Source: an uncultured Atopobiaceae bacterium
GTDB taxonomy: Bacteria > Actinomycetota > Coriobacteriia > Coriobacteriales > Atopobiaceae
Direction of reading: 5' to 3'
NCBI GenBank assembly: GCA_947303905.1
Contig: CAMYZR010000097.1
Coordinates: 1 to 6,214 of the forward strand
Length of the DNA stretch: 6,214 nt
The position numbers and the translations under genes are program-made. Below, in pieces: positions 1 through 5,398 of this stretch (the first letter of the stretch is position 1; each line of letters starts with the position of its first letter). The notes below the pieces were generated by a model that saw nothing but the letters and a program-made list of their open reading frames with translations, did no database searches and had not been told where the DNA came from.

Positions 1-453
1 GTGCAGGGCTACTTCACGCTCGACAGCCTCCACTGGCTGGGCCTCGGTGGACGCATCCCGCCGACGGCCGCCAACGTGGGCGGCAAGCTCGACATCAAGC
101 CCGAGCTCACCTACGACCGCACGGGCGCCCTCTCGCTGCGCGGCATGTGCCGCGGCCGCAAGAAGGCCCTGCGCGCCATTCTCGCTGACTTCCGTGAGAA
201 CTATGCGCACGACCCCTCGCTGCCCATCGCCATCGCCTCGGCAGACGCCGAGAAGGATGCCGACTGGCTTGAGGCCCAGATCAGGCGCGAGAAGGGCTGC
301 GAGGACGTAGTCATCATGCGTAGCTCCATCTCGCCGGTCATCGGCAGCCACGTTGGCCCCGGCATGGTTGCCGTGGCCTTCTGGGGCACCGACCGCCGCG
401 AGAAGCTGTCGCTGACCGACCGCATCGCACGCAAGGTTCGCGCGAACGACTAG
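1..453 (+). CDS. DegV family fatty-acid-binding protein, C-terminal part (5' truncated)
   Basis: The frame is open from the first base and ends at TAG 451-453, giving 150 residues. Full DegV proteins are about 280-290 residues, so this is roughly the C-terminal half, and the GTG at base 1 is probably an internal codon. Seen: the family signature GGRIPPTAANVGGKLDIKPEL near residues 16-37, an RGRKKAL motif near residues 51-57, and a terminal IGSHVGPG motif followed by a hydrophobic strand (about residues 114-129). Known of the family: DegV/FakB-type proteins bind a fatty acid between two domains, and FakB members present it to the kinase FakA for phosphorylation. Which lipid this one binds, and whether a FakA partner exists, cannot be seen. 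It lies 26 bp upstream of the dehydrogenase gene and may be co-transcribed with it. The family call is secure; the specific role is not. Confidence 0.93.
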   Translation: MQGYFTLDSLHWLGLGGRIPPTAANVGGKLDIKPELTYDRTGALSLRGMCRGRKKALRAILADFRENYAHDPSLPIAIASADAEKDADWLEAQIRREKGCEDVVIMRSSISPVIGSHVGPGMVAVAFWGTDRREKLSLTDRIARKVRAND

Positions 454-479
454 GCCGTCACGGGCAGGAGCGTACGCAT

Positions 480-1442
480 ATGGCTGGAAAGTTGGGCCGC
501 AAGGTCGCATTTGTCGGCACCGGCATCATGGGGGCTCCCATCGCGGGACACCTGCTCGATGCCGGCTGCCAGCTGACCGTCAACACCCGCACTCGCGAGA
601 AGGCGGAAGGCCTTCTCGCGCGCGGTGCCCTCTGGGCAGAGAGTCCCGCCGAGGCGGCACGTGATGCCGACGTGGTCTTCACCATGCTCGGCTATCCGGA
701 GGAGGTGGAGGAGGTCTACCTGGCCACCGGAGGCCTCGTGCGCGAGGCAAGGAAGGGCGCCTGGCTCATCGACCTCACCACCAGCTCGCCGCAGCTCGCC
801 CGGGACATCCATGATGCCGCCGAGGTCGAGGACAAGCACGCCTTCGACTGTCCCGTGACGGGCGGGGAGCAGGGGGCCGTCGACGGCACGCTCACGCTCA
901 TCGCAGGCATATCGGAGCGTGGGGCAGCCGACGTCCGTCCGCTGCTCGATTGCTTCTCGTCGCGCATCTACTGGTTCGACCAGCCTGGGGCTGGCCAGAT
1001 TGCCAAGCTCTGCAACCAGGTGTCGCTGGCCTCATGTCTCGCGGGAGCGGCCGAGGCAATGGCGCTCGCCGAGCAGTCCGGGCTCTCGGTGCCCGCCATG
1101 ATCGACATGGTCTCGTCGGGCATGGGCGCATCCCGCCAGCTCGAGAGCGTGGCTCCCAAGGCGCTCGAGGGTGACTATGCCCCTGGCTTCATGGCCGCGC
1201 ACCTGCGCAAGGACATCGCTCTGGCGCTCCAGACCGCCGGGGACTACGGGCTGTCCCTGCCAGCCACCGAGACCTCGCTCAACCTCGTGCATATGCTGTG
1301 CGAGGTCGGTGGCACCTTCATGGGCACGCAGGCGCTCTCGCTGCTCTATGCGGACGAGGAGACCTGCGCTGCCGCTGGGCTCGACTGGTCGCTTCTGCCC
1401 GATGACGACGAGTCGCATCACCATCATCACCATCACCACTAG
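480..1442 (+). CDS. 3-hydroxyisobutyrate dehydrogenase-like NAD(P)-dependent oxidoreductase with C-terminal His8 tail
   Basis: A 320-residue protein of the beta-hydroxyacid dehydrogenase superfamily, whose members oxidise or reduce short hydroxyacids (3-hydroxyisobutyrate, tartronate semialdehyde, succinic semialdehyde and similar) in the cytoplasm. Seen: an N-terminal Rossmann fold with GTGIMG at 13-18; NTRT at 35-38 after strand 2, with no acidic residue, which leans towards NADP; the substrate-loop motif DCPVTGG at 123-129 (usual form D-x-P-V-S-G-G); GAGQIAKLCNQ at 170-180 with the expected catalytic lysine K176; and HLRKDIALAL at 241-250 in the helical C-terminal domain. A GGCAGGAG ribosome binding site (463-470) lies 9 nt before the ATG. 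The catalytic domain ends near residue 305 and is followed by DDDES and eight histidines (313-320) before TAG, which is unusual for a native protein. The true substrate cannot be named from sequence. Confidence 0.93.
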   Translation: MAGKLGRKVAFVGTGIMGAPIAGHLLDAGCQLTVNTRTREKAEGLLARGALWAESPAEAARDADVVFTMLGYPEEVEEVYLATGGLVREARKGAWLIDLTTSSPQLARDIHDAAEVEDKHAFDCPVTGGEQGAVDGTLTLIAGISERGAADVRPLLDCFSSRIYWFDQPGAGQIAKLCNQVSLASCLAGAAEAMALAEQSGLSVPAMIDMVSSGMGASRQLESVAPKALEGDYAPGFMAAHLRKDIALALQTAGDYGLSLPATETSLNLVHMLCEVGGTFMGTQALSLLYADEETCAAAGLDWSLLPDDDESHHHHHHHH

Positions 1443-1443
1443 G

Positions 1444-1460
1444 CATGCGCACTGCGCATG
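1444..1460 (+). other. Perfect 7-bp inverted repeat just after the dehydrogenase stop codon
   Basis: CATGCGC (1444-1450) and GCGCATG (1454-1460) are perfect inverted copies around a 3-nt spacer, starting 2 bp after the TAG. The RNA would form a tight hairpin. No T-run follows, so it is not a classical intrinsic terminator. It could stabilise the 3' end of the upstream message or bind a dimeric regulator. Confidence 0.5.
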
Positions 1461-1463
1461 GCC

Positions 1464-1481
1464 GTGCGGCAAAGGCCGCAC
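1464..1481 (+). other. Second tandem hairpin before the NYN gene
   Basis: GTGCGGC (1464-1470) pairs with GCCGCAC (1475-1481) around an AAAG loop, forming a 7-bp GC-rich stem 3 nt after the previous hairpin. The ribosome binding site of the next gene starts almost at once (GAAAGGA, 1484-1490). The sequence after the stem is A/G-rich with no T-run, so efficient termination is unlikely. An RNA processing or stability element, or weak attenuation between two parts of the gene run, is a better guess. Confidence 0.5.
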
Positions 1482-1502
1482 CAGAAAGGAAAGCTTTAGT
1501 AC

Positions 1503-2279
1503 ATGAGTGAAACAACCCAGAGCTCACTTGCAGTCCTCATCGACTACGAGAACCTCGCGCTGGGCACGGGGAGGCGCAAGCGCAACGGACATCAGGAAGT
1601 GGGTCCAAAGCCTGATGTGAAGCGCATACTCGAGCGCCTCGTGGACAAGGGCCGCATCACCGCGAAGCGCGCCTACTGCGACTGGCAGCGCTTCTCCGAT
1701 GCCATCATCTCGCTTCACGAGCTGGGCATCGAGCTCATCGAGATTCCCGACCGTGCCTTCACGGGCAAGAACTCCGCGGACATCCGCCTGGCGGTCGACG
1801 CCATGGAGATATGCCTTACCAAGGACCACATCGACACCTTCGCGATCCTCTCGGGCGACTCCGACTTCTCGCCGCTCGTCTCCAAGCTCAAGGAGTTTGG
1901 CAAGACGGTCATCGGCGTGGGCATGAAGGAGGCCACGAGCTCCCTTCTGACCGAGGTCTGCGACGAGTTCCTCTTCTACGAGGACATCGTCAGCACCGGT
2001 CGCATACCCAGCTTCGAGGGCAAGGTGTCGCAGGACGCCTATCCCTGCTACCAGCTGCTCTTCGAGACGATTGACACGCTGCAGAGCGAGAGCGACACGG
2101 CGATCCTCGCCTCGCGCCTCAAGGACACCATGAAGCGCAAGCGCCCGCAGTTCTCGGAGCGCACTTACGGATACCGGTCGTTCAGCACGCTTCTGCGCGA
2201 GGCGGCAAAACTCGGCTTTATCACCATTCATCAGGATGAGCGCAGCGGAACCGTCGTGGTTGACGGCTTCTCTGAATAA
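1503..2279 (+). CDS. NYN-domain (LabA/DUF88-like) putative RNase with C-terminal OST-HTH/LOTUS-like domain
   Basis: A 258-residue cytoplasmic protein. Seen: an N-terminal PIN-like NYN fold (about 8-160) with the acidic metal-binding set expected of the family: D14 in VLIDYENL (with N17), D93 and D99 in SADIRLAVDAME, and D119/D121 in SGDSDF. The LTEVCDEFLFYED segment at 149-161 is typical of the end of bacterial LabA-like NYN domains. After a short linker, residues about 177-256 fit an OST-HTH/LOTUS winged helix: a helix at 179-194, SDTAILASRLKDTMKRKRP, then TYGYRSFSTLLREAAKLGFI and a final beta hairpin. Known: NYN domains are predicted or shown metal-dependent ribonucleases, and OST-HTH domains bind RNA, including G-rich RNA. 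The ATG has GAAAGGA 12 nt upstream, a rather long spacing. The next gene, a HEAT protein, starts 14 bp downstream. The RNA target is unknown. Confidence 0.92.
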   Translation: MSETTQSSLAVLIDYENLALGTGRRKRNGHQEVGPKPDVKRILERLVDKGRITAKRAYCDWQRFSDAIISLHELGIELIEIPDRAFTGKNSADIRLAVDAMEICLTKDHIDTFAILSGDSDFSPLVSKLKEFGKTVIGVGMKEATSSLLTEVCDEFLFYEDIVSTGRIPSFEGKVSQDAYPCYQLLFETIDTLQSESDTAILASRLKDTMKRKRPQFSERTYGYRSFSTLLREAAKLGFITIHQDERSGTVVVDGFSE

Positions 2280-2293
2280 AGGGGGAAGACATC

Positions 2294-2869
2294 ATGTCAG
2301 ATGAGTCCAACATCATGCCGAGCGTGGAGTACCTCGTCGATGCTCTCGCAGGTCCGCGCCGGCGCACCCGCCAGGAGGCAGCCCATTGCCTGGCCCTCGA
2401 GGCCCACAAGGATGCCGCGCAACTCGCTCCCTTCGTTGATGACCTCATCGATGCCCTGTATCGCCCCGAGGCCCAGACGCGCTGGGAGGTCTTCGATGCC
2501 CTTGGGGAGGTTGCGCTGATAAATGCCGATTCGGTCGCCGAGGGTTTCGACGGTGCCGAGGCATCCCTGTTCGACGAGGATTCCGCAACCGTGCGCCTGG
2601 CGGCGTTCCGCTTCCTCTGCCGTCTGGGCGCCTCCTCTCCCGAGCGCTCGGATGCTGCCTGGTCGCTGCTTGACGAGGCAATCCAGTGCTACCACGGCAA
2701 CCCGGAGTACCACGACATGCTTCTTGCGCTGCTCGAGTTTTCGAAGGGCGACCTCTCCGACAAGACGCGCGACGCGGTCGTCGTCCGCATGGAGTTTGAT
2801 GCCGAGAACGGGCAGAGCTTCATGAGGGCATGCTCCACGCAGATCATCGCTGCCGCCAAGGGCGAGTAG
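2294..2869 (+). CDS. Small HEAT-repeat-like protein
   Basis: A 191-residue, acidic, soluble, all-helical protein with no signal or membrane segment. Seen: about three degenerate HEAT-like helix pairs at residues 11-38, 44-76 and 80-112. Each shows the pattern of hydrophobic helix, short turn, then R/E-x-A-hydrophobic second helix (TRQEAAHCLALEA, TRWEVFDALGEVA, VRLAAFRFLCRLGA). Less regular helices follow to the end. Such repeats usually act as protein-binding scaffolds; no catalytic motif is visible. The start is supported by AGGGGGAA (2280-2287) 6 nt before the ATG; a second in-frame ATG at codon 8 lacks this. The 14-bp gap to the NYN gene suggests translation as a pair, possibly as partners. 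I recognise the fold type but not a named family. Confidence 0.8.
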   Translation: MSDESNIMPSVEYLVDALAGPRRRTRQEAAHCLALEAHKDAAQLAPFVDDLIDALYRPEAQTRWEVFDALGEVALINADSVAEGFDGAEASLFDEDSATVRLAAFRFLCRLGASSPERSDAAWSLLDEAIQCYHGNPEYHDMLLALLEFSKGDLSDKTRDAVVVRMEFDAENGQSFMRACSTQIIAAAKGE

Positions 2870-2892
2870 CGATGGCGGGAAAGGAGTAGCCC

Positions 2893-3789
2893 GTGGCTTC
2901 TGACAAGACCGACGCATCGTTTGCTCCCGCAAACGTCTATGCACCTTCCGACCGGCGCCGTGGGTCGGCGCTCTCGACCCCCGTATGGCTGGCGCTGCTT
3001 CTGGTGTTGGCGCTCGGCGGCTTCATGCTGGGAAGGCTCCAGGGTGGACGCACCAACTACGGCTCGCTGGGCGGCAAGGTCACAATCACCGAGTCCGAGC
3101 TCGATGCCGTGGTGGGCACCTACACCTATGACGGAAAGCTCTACGAGATCACGGCCCGTGACGCCATCGCGCAGCAGAGCTCTCTTGACGGCGTCCGCAT
3201 CTCGGAGGGCACCTACGCCATGCCCGCTGCCGAGAGCGTGCTCTCCGCGGCACGCACGGCAGTGCTCATGAGGGAGGTGGAGGAGCACGGGATCACGGTG
3301 AGCGACGAGGAGCTTCTTGCCTATGCAAGCGAGACCTTTGGCACCGATGACATCGCAGCCCTTGCGACCACCTACGGCATGGACGAGGCGACCGCGCGCG
3401 ACCGCCTGAGCGAGTCTGCCTCCATAGCAAAGCTGCGCAGCGAGGTGGTGGGGGAGCTGACGAGCGAGCCCGCGGCTCCGGCTGAGCCGGCTGCCGATGC
3501 CGCCGACAAGCCCACGGAGGAGTATGCCGCCTACATCATCGGCCTTGCCGGTGACGAGTGGGACAGCGAGCGCGGTGTGTGGGCGTCCGATGACGGGGCA
3601 TACGCCACGGCGCTCAAGGAGTATGACGTTCGGGCGGACGCGGCGACCTACGAGGCCGCGCAGACCGCCTACAACGTTGCCTACCAGAAGCACAGCGCGA
3701 GCATAAATGCCGCAAACATACAGTGGAGCGACCACGTCAACACGCTTCTGTCCAAGGCAAACCTGGCGCTGTCATCCATCGTCGAGTAG
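2893..3789 (+). CDS. Membrane-anchored SurA-N-like (foldase-type) protein without PPIase domain
   Basis: A 298-residue protein starting at GTG 2893, supported by GGAAAGGAG (2878-2886) 6 nt upstream. Seen: a positively charged N-terminus (RRR at 21-23), then one transmembrane segment at about 29-47, so the bulk should face outside the membrane. There is no lipobox cysteine after the segment, so it is an anchored rather than a lipidated protein. Residues about 62-188 resemble the SurA N-terminal chaperone domain: ITESELDAVVG near 65, GITVSDEELLAYA at 133-145, a DDIAALATTYGM segment at 152-163, and IAKLRSEVV at 178-186. An Ala/Pro/Glu linker follows (191-208), then a helical, Ala- and Tyr-rich tail (209-298). 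No parvulin-type peptidyl-prolyl isomerase domain is visible. A chaperone role outside the membrane is inferred, not shown. Stop is TAG 3787-3789, 8 bp before the next start. Confidence 0.78.
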   Translation: MASDKTDASFAPANVYAPSDRRRGSALSTPVWLALLLVLALGGFMLGRLQGGRTNYGSLGGKVTITESELDAVVGTYTYDGKLYEITARDAIAQQSSLDGVRISEGTYAMPAAESVLSAARTAVLMREVEEHGITVSDEELLAYASETFGTDDIAALATTYGMDEATARDRLSESASIAKLRSEVVGELTSEPAAPAEPAADAADKPTEEYAAYIIGLAGDEWDSERGVWASDDGAYATALKEYDVRADAATYEAAQTAYNVAYQKHSASINAANIQWSDHVNTLLSKANLALSSIVE

Positions 3790-3793
3790 GTGG
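3788..3793 (+). promoter_or_regulatory. Ribosome binding site that sets the start of the desulfidase-PNP gene
   Basis: AGGTGG overlaps the TAG of the preceding gene (3787-3789) and lies 4 nt before GTG 3798. Starting there gives MDVVVSACLLG, the normal beginning of DUF523/TudS proteins. GTG 3804, with 10-nt spacing, is a possible alternative. Confidence 0.55.
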
Positions 3794-3797
3794 TCTC

Positions 3798-4991
3798 GTG
3801 GACGTGGTGGTCAGCGCCTGCCTGTTGGGCCAACGCTGCCGCTATGACGGCGCATCAAAGCCATCGGCCGCGGTGCGTCACCTTGCCGAGTCGACGACGG
3901 CGCATTCGGTGTGCCCCGAGGTGAGGGGCGGGCTGCCTACGCCGCGAACGGCAAGCGAGCGCCAGGGCAAGCGGGTGGTCATGCGTGACGGCACTGACGT
4001 GACCTGCGCGTTCGAGAGGGGGGCAGGGCTGTGCGCCGACGAGGCACGCGCGTGTGGCGCCACGCTCGCCGTACTCAAGGCGAAGAGCCCCTCATGTGGC
4101 GTCGGACTCATCTACGATGGAACGTATTCTGGAAGGCTGGTCAAGGGCAACGGCGTGTTTGCCGAGCTCTTGGAGAGAGAAGGGGATGTCTGCATGGTGA
4201 GCGAGGAAGTCGTTGAGAGCTGCAGGCCATCAGTCGAGCATCCGGTGGCACTCGTGCTGGGAACGGGACTGGGCCATCTGAGCTCGCTGGTCCACCCGGT
4301 GCGGCACGTCGACTATCACGACATCGACGGTTTTCCCGAGGACGCCCGCCCCATGGAGGGCCATCTCTTTGAGGCGACAATCGGTACGGTGGACGACGTC
4401 CCCGTCGTGGTGTATCCCGGCCGCATCCACCTGTACCAGGGCTATTCGGCCACCGAGGTCACGAGCCTGGTGCGCCATGCGTATCGTCTGGGCTGCCGCG
4501 ACATCATCTTTGCCTGCGCCACCGGCGCGATCCCCGGCAACGCTCACACGGGGCTGGGCATCCTCACCGACCAGATCAACCTGACAGGGGTAAACCCGCT
4601 GGTGGGGGATGCCAGCGCGCGTGGTCTGCAGACGCCCTTCGTGGACATGCGCGAGGCCTACAGCCCCTATCTGAGGACGCTGGCGCGTGGCGTGGCGGAC
4701 GACCTTGGCATTGCGGTCGAGGAGGGCGTGTACGCCGGCGTGATCGGACCCAGCTTCGAGACGCCCGCAGAGGTGCGTATGCTGGCCGGTATGGGCGTGA
4801 GCTATGTGGGCATGTCGACGGTGTGCGAGGTCATTGCGGCACAGGCGCTGGGCATGAACGTCCTCGGCCTCACGCTGGCGGCCAACTACGCGGGAGACGG
4901 CCAGGTGAGCCACGAGACGGTGCTCGAGGAGGCTGGGCACCATGCGGACAGCTTCGAGCGGCTCGTGCGTGGCGTGCTGCGTCTCCTGTAG
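3798..4991 (+). CDS. Fusion: DUF523/TudS-type thiouracil desulfidase domain + purine nucleoside phosphorylase
   Basis: A 397-residue, two-domain cytoplasmic protein. Residues 1-138 form a complete DUF523/TudS domain: VSACLLG (C8), RYDG at 15-18, CPE at 39-41 (C39), GGLPTPR at 44-50, KSPSCG at 96-101 (C100) and YDGTYS at 106-111. Known: TudS members use a [4Fe-4S] cluster held by three cysteines to remove sulfur from 2-thiouracil; C8, C39 and C100 fit that role. Residues about 149-397 form a trimeric-type (human PNP-like) purine nucleoside phosphorylase, which splits purine nucleosides with phosphate. Seen: LGTGLG at 154-159, GRIHLYQGY at 208-216 (H211), E309 in EEGVY, GPSFETPAE at 317-325, VGMST at 337-341 (S340), N363 and H372. 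Departures are CATGA at 240-244 where NAAGG is usual, and GHLF where GHxG is usual. The start is GTG 3798; a longer frame from ATG 3723 would overlap the previous gene by 67 bp. A role in thiolated nucleoside salvage is inferred. Confidence 0.88.
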   Translation: MDVVVSACLLGQRCRYDGASKPSAAVRHLAESTTAHSVCPEVRGGLPTPRTASERQGKRVVMRDGTDVTCAFERGAGLCADEARACGATLAVLKAKSPSCGVGLIYDGTYSGRLVKGNGVFAELLEREGDVCMVSEEVVESCRPSVEHPVALVLGTGLGHLSSLVHPVRHVDYHDIDGFPEDARPMEGHLFEATIGTVDDVPVVVYPGRIHLYQGYSATEVTSLVRHAYRLGCRDIIFACATGAIPGNAHTGLGILTDQINLTGVNPLVGDASARGLQTPFVDMREAYSPYLRTLARGVADDLGIAVEEGVYAGVIGPSFETPAEVRMLAGMGVSYVGMSTVCEVIAAQALGMNVLGLTLAANYAGDGQVSHETVLEEAGHHADSFERLVRGVLRLL

Positions 4992-5002
4992 GGCAGGGAA
5001 CC

Positions 5003-5016
5003 GCACGATTTCGTGC
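5003..5016 (+). other. Small hairpin after the fusion gene, possible weak terminator
   Basis: GCACGA (5003-5008) and TCGTGC (5011-5016) form a 6-bp perfect inverted repeat with a 2-nt spacer, 11 bp after the stop codon. Because a 2-nt loop is too tight, the RNA would more likely form a 5-bp stem with a 4-nt loop. No T-run follows, so it is at best a weak transcript end. Confidence 0.35.
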
Positions 5017-5045
5017 ATTGAGCAGCAAATCGCCATAACTGGCAC

Positions 5046-5075
5046 TTGAAATCGCATGGCACTGTTAGGTATAGT
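5046..5075 (+). promoter_or_regulatory. Sigma70-type promoter of the tRNA gene
   Basis: A -35 box TTGAAA (5046-5051) and a -10 box TATAGT (5070-5075) are separated by 18 nt. Both match the housekeeping consensus at four or five of six positions. The inferred transcription start near 5082 leaves a leader of about 23 nt before the tRNA. The lower local GC content than in the flanking genes supports a promoter. Confidence 0.7.
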
Positions 5076-5082
5076 TATTAGC

Positions 5083-5097
5083 CGTCGCAACGCGACG
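5083..5097 (+). other. Hairpin in the tRNA 5' leader
   Basis: CGTCGC (5083-5088) and GCGACG (5092-5097) are perfect inverted copies around AAC, right at the inferred transcription start and 7 nt before the mature tRNA. It may help protect or present the leader for RNase P cleavage, or be incidental in GC-rich DNA. Confidence 0.3.
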
Positions 5098-5104
5098 CAA
5101 AGAG

Positions 5105-5180
5105 GCCGGATTAGCTCAGTTGGTAGAGCGACGCACTCGTAATGCGTAGGCCAGCAGTTCGAGTCTGCTATCCGGCTCCA
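5105..5180 (+). tRNA. tRNA-Thr (anticodon CGT)
   Basis: A complete 76-nt cloverleaf. The acceptor stem GCCGGAT/ATCCGGC pairs perfectly over 7 bp. The D stem is GCTC/GAGC with an AGTTGGTA loop. The anticodon stem ACGCA/TGCGT carries the loop CTCGTAA, giving anticodon CGT, which reads the threonine codon ACG. The T stem AGCAG/CTGCT holds the loop TTCGAGT. The discriminator base is T (5177) and the CCA end is encoded (5178-5180). It has its own promoter and terminator and so is an independent single-gene unit. No copy of its 3' end is seen elsewhere in the window, so there is no sign of an integrated element here. Confidence 0.97.
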
Positions 5181-5190
5181 CGACTTCTCG

Positions 5191-5225
5191 CAGGTCAGAC
5201 CACATATCGGGTCTGGCCTGTTTTG
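5191..5225 (+). terminator. Rho-independent terminator of the tRNA gene
   Basis: CAGGTCAGACC (5191-5201) pairs with GGTCTGGCCTG (5210-5220) over 11 bp including one G-U pair, with an 8-nt loop, and is followed directly by TTTT (5221-5224). It lies 10 bp after the CCA end and should separate the tRNA from the transporter gene downstream. Confidence 0.85.
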
Positions 5226-5335
5226 CATTCTGAGGTCTGTCGGCATCCATCCGAACTGGTGCCTGCGCCACGGGTGCCCTACGGTCGGGTATGCTCCCAT
5301 CTCCGCGATCCTGCATGGTTCCTTAAATTGTCTGA
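5226..5335. other. Intergenic stretch with no recognised feature
   Basis: Between the tRNA terminator and the symporter promoter I see no convincing ORF with a ribosome binding site on either strand, no RNA gene and no strong repeat. The base composition stays GC-rich, shifting to A/T-rich near 5320 as the promoter begins. Confidence 0.5.
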
Positions 5336-5365
5336 TTGTCACCTTACCGTTCCTTGCCATAGAAT
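5336..5365 (+). promoter_or_regulatory. Probable promoter of the Na+/phosphate symporter gene
   Basis: A -35 box TTGTCA (5336-5341) and a -10 box TAGAAT (5360-5365) are separated by 18 nt and sit in the most A/T-rich part of the gap, 33 bp before the ATG. Transcription would start near 5372, giving a leader of about 27 nt that contains the ribosome binding site. Confidence 0.55.
5342..5358 (+). repeat. Direct repeat CCTTRCC with 10-bp period inside the promoter spacer
   Basis: CCTTACC (5342-5348) and CCTTGCC (5352-5358) are near-identical and one DNA turn apart, between the -35 and -10 boxes. This layout is common for operators of OmpR/PhoB-type response regulators. Given the phosphate transporter downstream, a phosphate-responsive site is possible but unproven. 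Confidence 0.35.
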
Positions 5366-5398
5366 TTACAAGTTATGACAATTGACGAAGGGACAACC

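Noticed and set aside
1..479. GTG at base 1 as the true start of the DegV family gene
   Set aside because: The frame begins inside a conserved part of the family, and the protein would lack its whole N-terminal domain. The edge of the window simply cuts the gene.
1413..1442. His8 run as a vector tag or contamination
   Set aside because: The codons are mixed, there is no linker or protease site typical of vectors, and the native intergenic sequence and next gene follow directly.
2689..3735. Open frame of 348 codons on the - strand
   Set aside because: It is antisense to the HEAT and SurA-like genes, both of which have family features and ribosome binding sites. Its own translation is Arg/Gly/Val-rich with no recognisable domain.
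3723..3797. Longer start (ATG 3723) for the desulfidase-PNP gene adding 25 residues
   Set aside because: It would overlap the SurA-like gene by 67 bp. The extra residues have no match to the start of DUF523 proteins, which normally begin right before the VSACLLG motif, and GTG 3798 has a ribosome binding site.
5105..5335. tRNA-Thr as an integration (attachment) site for a mobile element
   Set aside because: No repeat of the tRNA 3' end, integrase gene or change in base composition is seen downstream; the tRNA is followed by its own terminator and a housekeeping-type transporter gene.
4230..5360. Open frame of 376 codons on the - strand
   Set aside because: It runs antisense through the PNP domain and straight across the complete tRNA gene, its promoter and its terminator. 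The translation resembles no protein family and is a by-product of GC-rich codon bias.
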